This document shows positions 28,222-38,200 of a stretch of DNA of 64,000 bases, in pieces; the first letter of the stretch is position 1, and the number at the start of each line of letters is the position of its first letter. The DNA lies in the NCBI GenBank assembly GCA_031254645.1, contig JAIRUA010000028.1, forward strand, positions 293,279-357,278, in the 5' to 3' direction. Both the position numbers and the translations under genes were made by a program. The DNA comes from Dysgonamonadaceae bacterium (GTDB lineage: Bacteria > Bacteroidota > Bacteroidia > Bacteroidales > Dysgonomonadaceae). Below the pieces are notes generated by a model. The model worked only from the letters and a program-made list of their open reading frames with translations. It had not been told where the DNA came from and searched no databases.

Positions 28222-28294
28222 GTTTAAGGTTTAAAGTTCAAGGTTTAAAGCTCAAAGCACCTGTGCCTTAAACTTTAAACCTTGAACCTTAAAC
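28222..28294. repeat. GGTTTAAAG-type inverted repeat
   Basis: GTTTAAGGTTTAAAGTTCAA and the following bases at 28222-28250 are nearly complementary to 28267-28294, with a four-base indel. It lies between the C69 peptidase end and the mutase start. A related repeat is at 54764-54836. Confidence 0.7.
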
Positions 28295-28299
28295 AATAT

Positions 28300-29937
28300 T
28301 TATTTAACTGGTATTCTATATCTATCACCTGTAATCGGCAATACTTTTCTTGACCACTCTTTCGGATATCCGGCGCGATTTACGGGTGCGTGAACGCCTT
28401 TTTCGTTACGCAAAAACACACCGTTTTCTTCTTGTTTAATTGTACCATCCAAATATTTTATCAATAGAAATTCGCCTAAGCGTTTCCATTCTTGCACTCC
28501 ATCTTTCACCAAATTATTAGTATATTGTGTGAGGAATGTAACGGCTTCTTCGGGTGAATTTTCATACAATGCAAGGGCTTTTTTCTCTATTTCGGGTTGC
28601 GCAGCAAAGAAGCTATCTTCGAGTTTCGATTGTACTCTTCTTACATCCACAATCATATCCGACCAACGATTATATACTTGATTCATTACCCAATTATGCA
28701 TCCAAAATGCTGATGTCCAAGAAAATGTGAGCAAATCGCCGTTGCCTTCCGCCATTTCGTGCGGCACTTCGGTGTGTCCGCCATAGAAAGGATAGAATAC
28801 CGTTCCGGTGGCATCATCTACACCCCACCATATCACGCCGCCGATAGGACCGGGCAGCCACGAACGCATTTGCGCTACGAAAACCCAACCCGATTGTTGC
28901 GTTGCAATAGGACGTTCGTTGAAATAGTCTACGCCGTCAACTTCGTAATTGAGTGGCGCCCAACGATAAGGTGAATTGAACGGACCGGCAGTGATATCGA
29001 AACGCCAATCAAATGGTGTATCTTCATAAAGATCACGCATATAGCGCTGAATGTCTTGAACGCTCAATTTCCTGTCGGGAATCACGTACAAAGGCATTGG
29101 TGTGTCCGATTCGCCGAAAATATAGGGAAGATGCTTGTCCATTCCGCTCGAAATTCTGTTGAAAAACGACCAAACGCGCGCTTCGCAGAAACGACGTTCG
29201 CGGAATCCTGCCGGAGAATAGGCTTTTGTGAAGCTGAAATCTTCGTCGCGTCCGTCGAAATACCCTTTTTCGCGTGCAAACGAAATCACGTCAGGCGAAT
29301 ACATCGCTTTTTCGGGATCGTTGAGCGGAAACTGATGAATACGCGCTTGATTAGCGTGTGCAGAGACTGCATCATCGGGAATGCGTACGGCAACCCACAC
29401 AACGCCTTTTCTGTCAGGACCTTTTCCAATCAATTCCAACACCCAAACTTCGTTAGGGTCGGCAATAGAAATTGATTCGCCCGAACGGTTATATCCATAC
29501 GTGTTGAGCAAATTGGTCAAAGTTGTAATGGCTTCGCGCGCTGTTTTAGTACGTTGTAAAGTGAGCCAAATTGCGTTGCCGTAATCCAATTGCCCTTCGG
29601 TGTTGCGCAATTCTTCGCGTCCGCCGAAAGTACTTTCGGCAATCGTCAATTGATGCTCGTTCATATTCCCGATAACATTATAGGTTTGTGCAACTTGCGG
29701 GATTTGTCCGCGATACGTATTATTGATCCACTCGTGAACGGTTATCATTGTACCCGGCGCGTGTTGTCCGGCAGGACGATGAAGTAATACGCCGTATAAA
29801 TCGTAAGAATCGGCAGAATATGAAACAATTGTGGAACCATCGGTTGAAGCCAATCGCCCGACTAACAGGTTTGTACACGGATATGCCAAAACTGTGGCAA
29901 GTATCGCTAAAGTAGCGGTCAAAAAGAATTTTCTCAT
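28300..29937 (-). CDS. C69-family dipeptidase
   Basis: The 545-residue product has a signal peptide ending at LAYP, followed directly by Cys21 in CTNLLVGRLAS. C69 peptidases are N-terminal nucleophile hydrolases whose Cys becomes the first residue after processing. The conserved DGSTIVSYSAD, ESTFGGRE and PNEVWVLELIGKGP stretches are present. It probably acts in the periplasm on dipeptides. It lies upstream of the mutase on the same strand, separated by a repeat. Confidence 0.9.
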   Translation of the reverse strand: MRKFFLTATLAILATVLAYPCTNLLVGRLASTDGSTIVSYSADSYDLYGVLLHRPAGQHAPGTMITVHEWINNTYRGQIPQVAQTYNVIGNMNEHQLTIAESTFGGREELRNTEGQLDYGNAIWLTLQRTKTAREAITTLTNLLNTYGYNRSGESISIADPNEVWVLELIGKGPDRKGVVWVAVRIPDDAVSAHANQARIHQFPLNDPEKAMYSPDVISFAREKGYFDGRDEDFSFTKAYSPAGFRERRFCEARVWSFFNRISSGMDKHLPYIFGESDTPMPLYVIPDRKLSVQDIQRYMRDLYEDTPFDWRFDITAGPFNSPYRWAPLNYEVDGVDYFNERPIATQQSGWVFVAQMRSWLPGPIGGVIWWGVDDATGTVFYPFYGGHTEVPHEMAEGNGDLLTFSWTSAFWMHNWVMNQVYNRWSDMIVDVRRVQSKLEDSFFAAQPEIEKKALALYENSPEEAVTFLTQYTNNLVKDGVQEWKRLGEFLLIKYLDGTIKQEENGVFLRNEKGVHAPVNRAGYPKEWSRKVLPITGDRYRIPVK

Positions 29938-30075
29938 TTAATAAATATAATTTTGATTGTTTGTTATCAGTATTTTCGATGTGTAAAGATAGTTCATTTT
30001 ATTGGAAATCGCCAAATGGTTGGGAAACTTTTTTTTATTTATCTCGAATGTTCGTCGAAAGTCGGAAAAATATGC

Positions 30076-30083
30076 TATTTTTG
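30076..30083 (+). promoter_or_regulatory. Possible -7 element of the ftsB-like/fic operon
   Basis: TATTTTTG matches TAnnTTTG. It is only five bases from the ATG at 30088, so if used, transcription would start near that codon and translation would more likely begin at 30118. Confidence 0.45.
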
Positions 30084-30087
30084 CATA

Positions 30088-30414
30088 ATGAATCAGATAA
30101 ACAACTTCCGCCTTCGTATGAAAGCGTTTTTACCTAAAAGAATTTTAGGACTAACAGGCTTGCAAATCGTCATTCTTGGCGGTTTGATAGCGATGTTGTT
30201 TCTTTTCAGTGATAGTAGAATTACGAACTGGTTGAAATATGATTCGGATATCCGAAATCTTGAATCGCAAATAGAATTTTATCGCAATCGGAGTGAAGTG
30301 GATAGAGTAAAACTCAATGAGCTGCAATCGAATACACAGGATCTCGAAAAATTTGCGCGCGAAAACTATTTGATGAAGCGCGATAATGAAGATTTGTTTA
30401 TAATTAATGATTAA
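30088..30414 (+). CDS. FtsB-like septum formation initiator
   Basis: The product has one TM segment (LQIVILGGLIAMLFLFS), then a coiled coil (about 50-90) and the family ending KFARENYLMKRDNEDLFII, as in FtsB/DivIC proteins of the divisome. The ATG at 30088 gives 108 residues; the ATG at 30118 (MKAFLPKR) gives 98 and fits the promoter position better. The stop overlaps the Fic start by one base (TAATG). Confidence 0.85.
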   Translation: MNQINNFRLRMKAFLPKRILGLTGLQIVILGGLIAMLFLFSDSRITNWLKYDSDIRNLESQIEFYRNRSEVDRVKLNELQSNTQDLEKFARENYLMKRDNEDLFIIND

Positions 30415-31205
30415 TGAGTGATTTGATTTCAAAATATGAGAACATTTTATCGGACTATAACGATTTGATTGTCAGTAGATTTGATGCTGATGATTTTAAG
30501 CTATATAACGAAATTCTGTTTTCTGCACATAATTGTGGAATAGAGGGCAATTCTTTTTCGGTAGATGACACGCGCGAGCTGAAAGAGCAACAATTAGGCA
30601 ATATTCCTGTCGGGAAAACCCTTTTTGAGGCGTACGAAATGTTAGACCATTTTCGCGCTTACGAATTTCTGTTCGAGGATACGGAAAGACCTTTGACCGA
30701 AAGTTTGTTGAAAGAAACGCATCGGATTTTGATGGAAAACACGTTGCGTTATCGTATAAAAGGTGCTGTTCCGGGCGAATATACCAACACCGACATGGCA
30801 GCAGGCGATACCATTTTCGGTGACCATCGCGTATTAGTTGCACAAGTACCCAAACTTCTTGCAAAAACACAACAGACAATAGACGAAAAAGCTTTACATC
30901 CTGTTTTATTATCGGCTCGATTTCATTGCTTTTTTGAATATTTGCATCCTTTTCGCGATGGGAACGGACGTATTGGCAGGCTGTTCTCCAATTATATTTT
31001 GGCAAAAATGAATCACCCGATTATTATTATCGAAAGAGAAAAGAAACCAGAGTATTTAACCGCTCTAAAAGCCTATAAAGCAGAAAATTCAATTGAATTC
31101 ATAGAAGATTTTTTCTTGAAATCAGCCATTTCACGCATGGAAAGGGAAATTACGGATAAGAAGAATTTGACAAGAAACTTCTTGGACGGTTTTTTGAAGA
31201 AATGA
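30414..31205 (+). CDS. Fic domain protein (probable AMP transferase)
   Basis: The 263-residue product has the full catalytic motif HPFRDGNGRIGR at 178-189, which binds the nucleotide and activates the target hydroxyl. An inhibitory-helix-like stretch IEGN is at 43-46, though the position usually held by Ser/Thr is Asn here (NCGIEGN). Fic proteins of this type usually transfer AMP to a protein. The start overlaps the ftsB-like stop by one base, implying translational coupling. The target is unknown. Confidence 0.9.
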   Translation: MSDLISKYENILSDYNDLIVSRFDADDFKLYNEILFSAHNCGIEGNSFSVDDTRELKEQQLGNIPVGKTLFEAYEMLDHFRAYEFLFEDTERPLTESLLKETHRILMENTLRYRIKGAVPGEYTNTDMAAGDTIFGDHRVLVAQVPKLLAKTQQTIDEKALHPVLLSARFHCFFEYLHPFRDGNGRIGRLFSNYILAKMNHPIIIIEREKKPEYLTALKAYKAENSIEFIEDFFLKSAISRMEREITDKKNLTRNFLDGFLKK

Positions 31206-31220
31206 GATACTTGTTTGTTC

Positions 31221-31460
31221 TTATCTTTTTCTTCGAAATAACCTCATTATCAGCCAAATCACCAGTCGAAACAACGCCAACAACACATAAACTACTGCTG
31301 TAATCACGACCACATAGCCTATTTGCGTAAAAAGTTCGCTCCAAGACGTCCCAAATTTATTGATTGCGAAAGCGTTCAGCAAAAAAGCGAACAAAAAACA
31401 ACTCAAGAGAATAAAAAACTCTCTTTTTATCGTGTGGGATTTTATAACGATTTCTCTCAT
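31221..31460 (-). CDS. Small membrane protein, unknown function
   Basis: The 79-residue product has two long hydrophobic segments (about 14-33 and 45-71) and a basic C-terminus (RLFRRKR), which suggests a small inner-membrane protein with a cytoplasmic tail. I do not recognise a family. It is convergent with the Fic gene and lies just downstream of the oxidoreductase gene on the same strand (5-base gap). Confidence 0.6.
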   Translation of the reverse strand: MREIVIKSHTIKREFFILLSCFLFAFLLNAFAINKFGTSWSELFTQIGYVVVITAVVYVLLALFRLVIWLIMRLFRRKR

Positions 31461-31465
31461 TTCAA

Positions 31466-32797
31466 TTAAAACTTCATATGTGATATTTTATACTCTTCCG
31501 GAAAAGCGATGGTTGTTTGCTCCGCTACTGCTTGATTTCCAAGAAGACAGAGTAGGGTGGCACTATAACACTCCTCTACAACTTCTGTCGCTTTTTCGCC
31601 CGTAATACAACTTTGACAGAAAGCAGATAGAATTGCATCAGATCCGTCTGCTTCCGCACCAATCATAGATGAACCCTCGGTTACGCTGAAATTACGATTA
31701 CCCATTACAAAATGAGGTCTGTAAGTATCTCTTGTTTCCGGTCGCCAACTTGCTCCGGCAGCCGGAATTGCGGAAAATACTCTATTGCCTATTTGATTGA
31801 TTAACTGCTGAATACCCGATTGATTGCTGTTTACATCTTCCAAAAAATACGTTCCGGTAGCAAGATTCATCGTGCCTTTGTGTCCGAGAATTTGATCTTC
31901 CATTCCGTTGAATTTATTGGAAATCAACGATTCGTAAGTTATTTTTGTACCGTTTCCGTAACGATAAACCAAACTCATACTGTCGTATACTTCGCGACCG
32001 TCTTTCCAAAAAACAATATCGCCCATTCCGCAAACCGATGAAGGTGTGCGTTGATTTGCCCAATTTGCTACTTCCAACTGGTGCGAAGCCAATTCAGTCA
32101 TCAATCCGCCGGAATAATCCCAATAAAGTCGCCAATTGATTCTGCGCTCCAATTCGGGCGAAGGCACCGGACGACGCCAATTGTGGTTGCGAAACCAATG
32201 ACATCGTGCACCTACTACTTCACCGATAATACCCGAATGAATCATTCCAATACCTTTGATATACTTTTCGTCGAACATTCGTTGCATACAGTAATACAAC
32301 ACTTTGTCCGTTTTTTGATAGGCTTCGTAAACGGTTTTACACTCTTCCATTGTGAGCGCCATTGCTTTTTCGCAAAATACGTGCTTTCCGGCATCGAGTG
32401 AATCGAGTGTTTGTTGTGCGTGCAAATGCAATGGCGTGGAAATGACTATTCCGTCAATTTCATTTGACTCGAGCAGTTTTTTATAATCGGTATATGTTTT
32501 TGCTGATGGTACCAATGCCGAAGCTGCTTGCAAGTTTGGCGCGTAATCGTCGCACAGTGCCACAATTTGCGCGTGTGGCATCATCAACAAGTTATGGATA
32601 TGGTATTGTCCTCGCGAGCCTGTGCCGATAAGCCCGATTCGCGCTTTTTCGTGTCTGATAGACTGCGCCATTGCCGGTGTAAAAGATTGTAGCCAAGGCA
32701 TTGTACTCAATATCGCACCACCTCCGGCAATGTATCCTAAGTCTTTAATAAATTGACGAAGATTTTGATCTACTTCTTTTTGTTTGTTGTTTGCCAT
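31466..32797 (-). CDS. Gfo/Idh/MocA-family oxidoreductase
   Basis: The 443-residue product has an N-terminal hydrophobic stretch (about 18-45) of export-signal type but without a clear twin arginine, then a Rossmann fold with GLIGTGSRG (about 55-63), the VISTPLHLHAQQ segment, and the family EK motif (FCEKAMALT). The C-terminal alpha/beta domain contains HWFRNHNWRRP. These NAD(P)-dependent enzymes act on sugars or related compounds; many Bacteroidetes members are exported. The substrate is not determinable. Confidence 0.9.
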   Translation of the reverse strand: MANNKQKEVDQNLRQFIKDLGYIAGGGAILSTMPWLQSFTPAMAQSIRHEKARIGLIGTGSRGQYHIHNLLMMPHAQIVALCDDYAPNLQAASALVPSAKTYTDYKKLLESNEIDGIVISTPLHLHAQQTLDSLDAGKHVFCEKAMALTMEECKTVYEAYQKTDKVLYYCMQRMFDEKYIKGIGMIHSGIIGEVVGARCHWFRNHNWRRPVPSPELERRINWRLYWDYSGGLMTELASHQLEVANWANQRTPSSVCGMGDIVFWKDGREVYDSMSLVYRYGNGTKITYESLISNKFNGMEDQILGHKGTMNLATGTYFLEDVNSNQSGIQQLINQIGNRVFSAIPAAGASWRPETRDTYRPHFVMGNRNFSVTEGSSMIGAEADGSDAILSAFCQSCITGEKATEVVEECYSATLLCLLGNQAVAEQTTIAFPEEYKISHMKF

Positions 32798-32900
32798 TTT
32801 TTTGTTTAACTGTTAAGTCGTTAAATCGCTAAATCGCTAAATCGTTACATTGATTATGCTTTTTATTCCTTTCGCGCCTTCGTGCTTTTGCGCTTTCGCG

Positions 32901-33722
32901 CTATAAAACAAATTCCATTTTTCTTTCGACTACAAAATTAGTCAATATTTTTTCTTTTTCTACATCGAGCGCTGCCATTAACGCCGTTGTCAATATTTCG
33001 GCATCTAACGCATTGGGTGCTACAATGCATATCATCTTTTTTTCTTTGACATATTTTCCCGACAATGGATTAATAATGTGCTCGCCGTAAATAGGCGTGT
33101 TGCCCGACGTGGACATTGATGCATTTCGAAGCTCAATTTCTTCCAATATTTTCCCATTATCAAATGGATTTGGGACACTTACTTTCCAACAGTCGCCGTG
33201 CGGATGATGCCCAAGAGCGGTTATGGAACTGTTGCCGAAATCGACAAAAGCATTGCAGAATCCGTTATTTACAAGCATTTGCTCAATAAATGTCATTGTG
33301 TATCCTTTGGCAAATCCGCCCAAATCGAGTTTTATTTCTTCCGAAAAATAAACGGTCATCGCTTTTTCGTCTATAAGCACTTTCGAAAAATCACGCAACG
33401 TGATGTCGAAATAGCCGAAAGTTTTACGATGATAATCGGCGCAAAGTTGCAAAATTTTCAACATTTCGGACGTTATCGAAATTGTTTTTTTGAATGCTTC
33501 ACGATTAATTTGCGATAATTCGCTTTGCGGATTAAAACGATTAAGCATATCATCTAACCGGCTTAAAATCGACACCGTATTTTCCCACAATTTTTCTGCT
33601 TCCGATTTGTTTTCGGTTGAAAGAACAATGTCGAAACGTGTGCCCATAATCCCGACCATAGAGCCGTGAAATAATTGCAGCAAATTATGATATTGACAAG
33701 TGTGTGTGTACATAAATTGCAT
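32901..33722 (-). CDS. ApbE-like FAD:protein FMN transferase
   Basis: ApbE transfers FMN from FAD to a Thr in target proteins such as NqrB/RnfD. The product contains MGTRFDIVL at the N-terminus, LDDMLNRFNPQSELSQIN, the substrate-binding KLDLGGFAKGYT, and the metal-site stretch NASMSTSGNTPIYGEHIINP. I chose the ATG at 33722 (MQFMYTHTCQ); the longer reading frame to 33812 adds a hydrophobic but unconvincing N-terminus. Divergent from ruvA. Confidence 0.88.
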   Translation of the reverse strand: MQFMYTHTCQYHNLLQLFHGSMVGIMGTRFDIVLSTENKSEAEKLWENTVSILSRLDDMLNRFNPQSELSQINREAFKKTISITSEMLKILQLCADYHRKTFGYFDITLRDFSKVLIDEKAMTVYFSEEIKLDLGGFAKGYTMTFIEQMLVNNGFCNAFVDFGNSSITALGHHPHGDCWKVSVPNPFDNGKILEEIELRNASMSTSGNTPIYGEHIINPLSGKYVKEKKMICIVAPNALDAEILTTALMAALDVEKEKILTNFVVERKMEFVL

Positions 33723-33919
33723 TTTTTTGTTTTTTGTGCACGTGCACACAGCTGAATCAAAGCACAAAATCAGCGCACAAAAATACACAAAAAAATCCGT
33801 TTCGAAAGACAAAAATCGTGATTGTTTTGAAAAAAATGATTTTTATTTGGCGAGTTTGTGGTTTCTTCGGTTTTTTGCTGTAAATTTACGCTAAAATACA
33901 ATCAAGCAATCAAAACAAT

Positions 33920-34510
33920 ATGATAGACTATATCAAAGGGCAAATTGCCGAACTCACACCAACCGCCACTACAATAGAATGTAACGGTATTGGTTATCAA
34001 ATACATATTTCGCTTAATACCTATGGCGCGATAAATGGACAGGAGTCGGGAAAACTCTATATCTACGAATCCATTCGCGAAGATGCACACGTACTTTTTG
34101 GGTTTGCCGATAAGCACGAGCGAGAGATTTTTCTGCATCTTATCAGCGTTTCGGGCGTGGGTCCGAGTACGGCGCGGGTTATTGTTTCCACATATAGCGC
34201 GAAAGAGTTGGAAAACGCGATTGCGACGGGAAATGTTGCCGTATTGCAATCCGTGAAAGGAATCGGGGCGAAAACGGCACAGCGCATTATCGTAGATTTG
34301 AAAGGCAAAGTCAAATTTACCGATGACGGTAGCGCACCGCAACTGTCTGCACAAAATGATTTGTCGGCAATAGGACATTCTGCCGTTTCAGCATTGGTAA
34401 TGCTGGGATTTGTACAGGTGGCATCGCAAAAAGTTGTGGCGAAAATTTTGAAAGAATCGCCGAGTTTATCGGTGGAGGGGATAATTAAGGAGGCGTTGAA
34501 GAGACTTTGA
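33920..34510 (+). CDS. ruvA: Holliday junction DNA helicase subunit RuvA
   Basis: The 196-residue protein tetramerises on four-way DNA junctions and recruits RuvB for branch migration. The OB-fold domain (MIDYIKGQIAELTPTATTIE), two helix-hairpin-helix motifs (SVSGVGPSTAR and SVKGIGAKTAQRI) and the C-terminal RuvB-binding domain (HSAVSALVMLGF) are all present. Length is typical. Confidence 0.96.
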   Translation: MIDYIKGQIAELTPTATTIECNGIGYQIHISLNTYGAINGQESGKLYIYESIREDAHVLFGFADKHEREIFLHLISVSGVGPSTARVIVSTYSAKELENAIATGNVAVLQSVKGIGAKTAQRIIVDLKGKVKFTDDGSAPQLSAQNDLSAIGHSAVSALVMLGFVQVASQKVVAKILKESPSLSVEGIIKEALKRL

Positions 34511-34541
34511 TTTGAAGTGATGAATATAAAACAGAATGTCG

Positions 34542-34549
34542 TAACTTTG
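34542..34549 (+). promoter_or_regulatory. Bacteroidetes-type -7 element
   Basis: TAACTTTG matches TAnnTTTG and lies about 105 bases upstream of the decayed BRO/DinD-like gene. Confidence 0.5.
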
Positions 34550-34653
34550 TAAGCCAAATAAATACAACGGGTACCCGAGCAACAAAACATAGAATTGAAA
34601 CAACTCAGTGGAATTAAATCGACATAGCTTAATACAAACAAAGTAGCAAAACG

Positions 34654-35263
34654 ATGAAAAAAGAAACAAGCATCAAACTATTTGAAAACAAAAAAGTACG
34701 CACTCATTGGGACGAAGAAAAAGAAGAGTGGTATTTTTCCATTGTCGATGTCGTAGGCGTATTAACCGATAGTGAAAACCCACGCCATTATTGGACTGTC
34801 TTGAAAGGTCGTTTATTGGCAGAAGGAAATGAAACGCTCACAAATTGTGAGCGTTTGAAAATGCGCGCTGTTGATGGCAAAATGCGCTTTACCGATGTCG
34901 CAAACTCCACGCAGCTTTTGCGTATCATACAATCCATTCCAAGTAAAAAAGCCGAGCCATTCAAAATGTGGTTGGCGCACGTTGGCAGTGAGTGAATTGC
35001 CGAAACAATAGACCCCGAACTCTCTATTGACCGCGCCATTCAAAATTATCGTCGTTTGGGTTACAGCGAAAACTGGATAAACCAACGCATAAAATCTATC
35101 GAAGTACGCAAAGCCCTGACTGATGAATGGGATAAAAGTAACTGCTGCCAAAGTAGCCCGCGAGCAAATTGAAAAAAGTACAGGCAAATCGCTTGTTTCT
35201 TCGCTCAATGCCAAATCTGGAATGATGATTGGAAAAGATGATAAAAAGAGATTTATCGAATAA
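34654..35263 (+). pseudogene. Decayed BRO-N/DinD-like gene
   Basis: The first 113 codons encode a BRO-N-like start (IKLFENKKVRTHWDEEKEEW, SIVDVVGVLT, YWTVLKGRL) and stop at TGA (34993-34995), where related proteins continue with VGRERI. The same frame goes on after the stop (IDPELSIDRAIQNYRRLGYS, WINQRIKSIEVRKALTDEWDK). A frame change and loss of many codons occur near 35133, where the C-terminal end (VTAAKVAREQIEKSTGKSLV) follows in another frame to TAA at 35261. So the gene has a nonsense mutation plus an internal frameshifting deletion. Confidence 0.8.
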
Positions 35264-35284
35264 AAAAAACAGGAAAAAACAGAA

Positions 35285-38200
35285 ATAGCAAAAAAAATCC
35301 TACATATCATCTTCATCACTGTTCTTTTCGTTTTGAATGGAACAAGGGAAAGTATTGCCCAAACCCAACCGCAAGATACCACAAAAACAACCACGTTTAC
35401 AGATTCAATTAACAACGCAACGAGCAACAGCACAGTCTCTTTATCGCAATTTTCATTTTTTAATAACAATCGTCCTACCCAAAGCGCGCTCGAAAGATTT
35501 TTCGGTACAGGTGGCGTTCAAGTAACCACACGCGGCTTTATCGAACTCGGTACAGGTTGGCAACAAACTTCAACCAACAATCCCGCTCTGCCGCAACAAC
35601 TTCGCCGCCGAAATCGATTCGACCTCACACCACAAATTCAACTCAATGTGAATGCGCGAGTGGGCGACAAAATCAATTTCGATATGGATTACAATACCGA
35701 TGCTACTTTCGATTTCAATGCGCGACGATTAAGGCTTGCCTATCAAGGCGATGAGGACGAAATTATTCGAAATATCGAAGTCGGAAATGTGAGTATCACG
35801 AGCGGAAATTCGTTGATAGACGGCGGAACGGCACTATTCGGGATTAAATCCGATTTACAATTTGGACGATTGCGAGTAAGTGCGATTCTTTCGCAACAAG
35901 AATCTGAAAGGCAAACAATTACTTCACGTGGCGGCGTACAAACCACGCCGTTTGAATTTCAAGCCGACCAATACGACGAAAACCGACATTTCTTTCTCGG
36001 ATATTATTTTCGCGACCATTACGACCACGCATTGAGCCGATTACCCTATATTCAATCTTCGATTTCGATTACAAGAATGGAAGTGTGGGTTACGAACAGA
36101 CGCGGAAATTTCGACCAAGTGAGAAATATCGTGGCATTTGCCGATTTGGGCGAACACAACACCATTCACAACCCGATGTGGACAGCGCAAGGTATCGTAA
36201 CCGTTCCGCAAAACGATGCGAATAATCTGTACAACGAACTCACTACCACGTTTGTAGTGGCACGAAACATTCATCAAGCGAGCACTGTTTTCCCTGCCAA
36301 TATCGTTTTGGGAATGGATTATGAAAGAATCGAAAACGCCCGATTACTCGCACCGACAGAATACACTTTTCAACCGCAACTCGGCTATATTTCGCTTCGC
36401 GCACCGTTGCAAACCGATGAGGTTTTGGCAGTTGCGTTTGAATTTACGTACAACGGACAGGTTTATCAAGTGGGCGAATTTTCCAATAATATCAATACAG
36501 AAGACAATGGCGGCGCGCTGTTTGCCAAACTGCTGAAACCTGTTTCGCTATCGCCCGAATCATACACGTGGCACTTGATGATGAAGAATATTTACACCAT
36601 TTCGCACAATGCGCATAATGTTCAACGAGAGGGGTTTAGAATGAATATCACGTATCAAAGCGACACGACAGGCGTTTATTTGAGTTATATTCCTGATGGA
36701 AGAATTGCCGATGAATTGTTGCTTCGCGTGATGAATCTCGACAACCTCAATTCGCGAAACGACCCTTTTCCTGACGGAATTTTCGATTTCTTGGACGGAT
36801 TTACGATTGACGCGCAAAACGGACGCATTATTTTCCCTGTTGTTGAGCCTTTCGGCTCGCATTTGCGAAAAATGTTTGACAATGATTTTATCGCTGACAG
36901 GTATGTGTTTCAGGAACTTTACGATTCTACACGCACCGTTGCGCGGCAAATTGCCGAAAAAAATAAATTCAGAATGAACGGCGAATTTCGCGGCTCTTCG
37001 GGGTCGGAAATCAATCTCAACGCGATGAATGTGGCGCGTGGCTCGGTGCGCGTTACCGCCAACGGCATAACGCTAACCGAAGGTGTTGATTATACGGTGG
37101 ATTATATTTCGGGAACGGTAACGATTATCAATCAGTCGATTATCGATTCGGGAACGCCTGTCAGCATTTCGCTCGAAAACCAATCGCTTTTCAATATGCA
37201 GCGAAGAACGATGATGGGATTGAATTTGAGTTACGATTTCACGCGCGATTTTTCGGTCGGTGCAACCATTATGCACTATCGCGAACGTCCGCTCACGCCG
37301 AAAACAGGTATCGGAAACGAATCGGTCAGAAATACGCTTTGGGGCACCAATTTATCGTATCGGCGAGAATCGTATCTCATTACGAATCTGATTGATAGAC
37401 TGCCATTTGTGAACGCAACCGCGCCGTCATCGTTTTCTACAAACCTCGAATTTGCACACATCATTCCGGGACATTACAGAAGTGGAAATGCAGGCAGTTT
37501 TTCGTATATCGATGATTTTGAGGCTGCTACTTCGCGCATCGATTTGCGTCAGCCAAACGCTTGGTCGCTCGCTTCCACGCCGTTAAACAACACGTCCACA
37601 GGACTTTTTCCCGAAGCGGCATTGTCCAACGACATTGCTTACGGAAAAAATCGGGCGCATTTGGCGTGGTTTTTCATTGACGGAATTTTCACGCGCCGCA
37701 ATTCCCACCTCACGCCCGCGCATATCCGAAACGATTTAGACCAACTTTCAGACAACCGAGTTCGTGAAATTTTCGAGCGCGAAATTTTTCCCAACCGAGA
37801 GCTTTCGCACGGACAAGCGGTAACGATTACACCGCTCAATCTTTCGTTTTATCCAAACAGAAGAGGCTCGTATAATCTTGATACAAATGTAGATACGGAC
37901 GGATTTTTATTGAATCCCCGTCAACGCTGGGGCGGAATGATGCGGCGATTGGAAACGCGCGATTTTGAAGCGGCAAACATCGAATACATCGAATTTTGGC
38001 TGTTAGACCCGTTTGCGAACGACAGGCAAGGAACATTACGCGGTGGCGATTTGTACTTCAATCTTGGCGATATTTCGGAAGATATTTTGAAAGACGGCAA
38101 AAAGTTTTTTGAAAACGGATTGCCCGTTGACGGCGACGAATCGGCTGTGGGTTTTACCGTTTGGGGGAAATATCCGTTGCGGCAATCCACCGTTTTTGCG

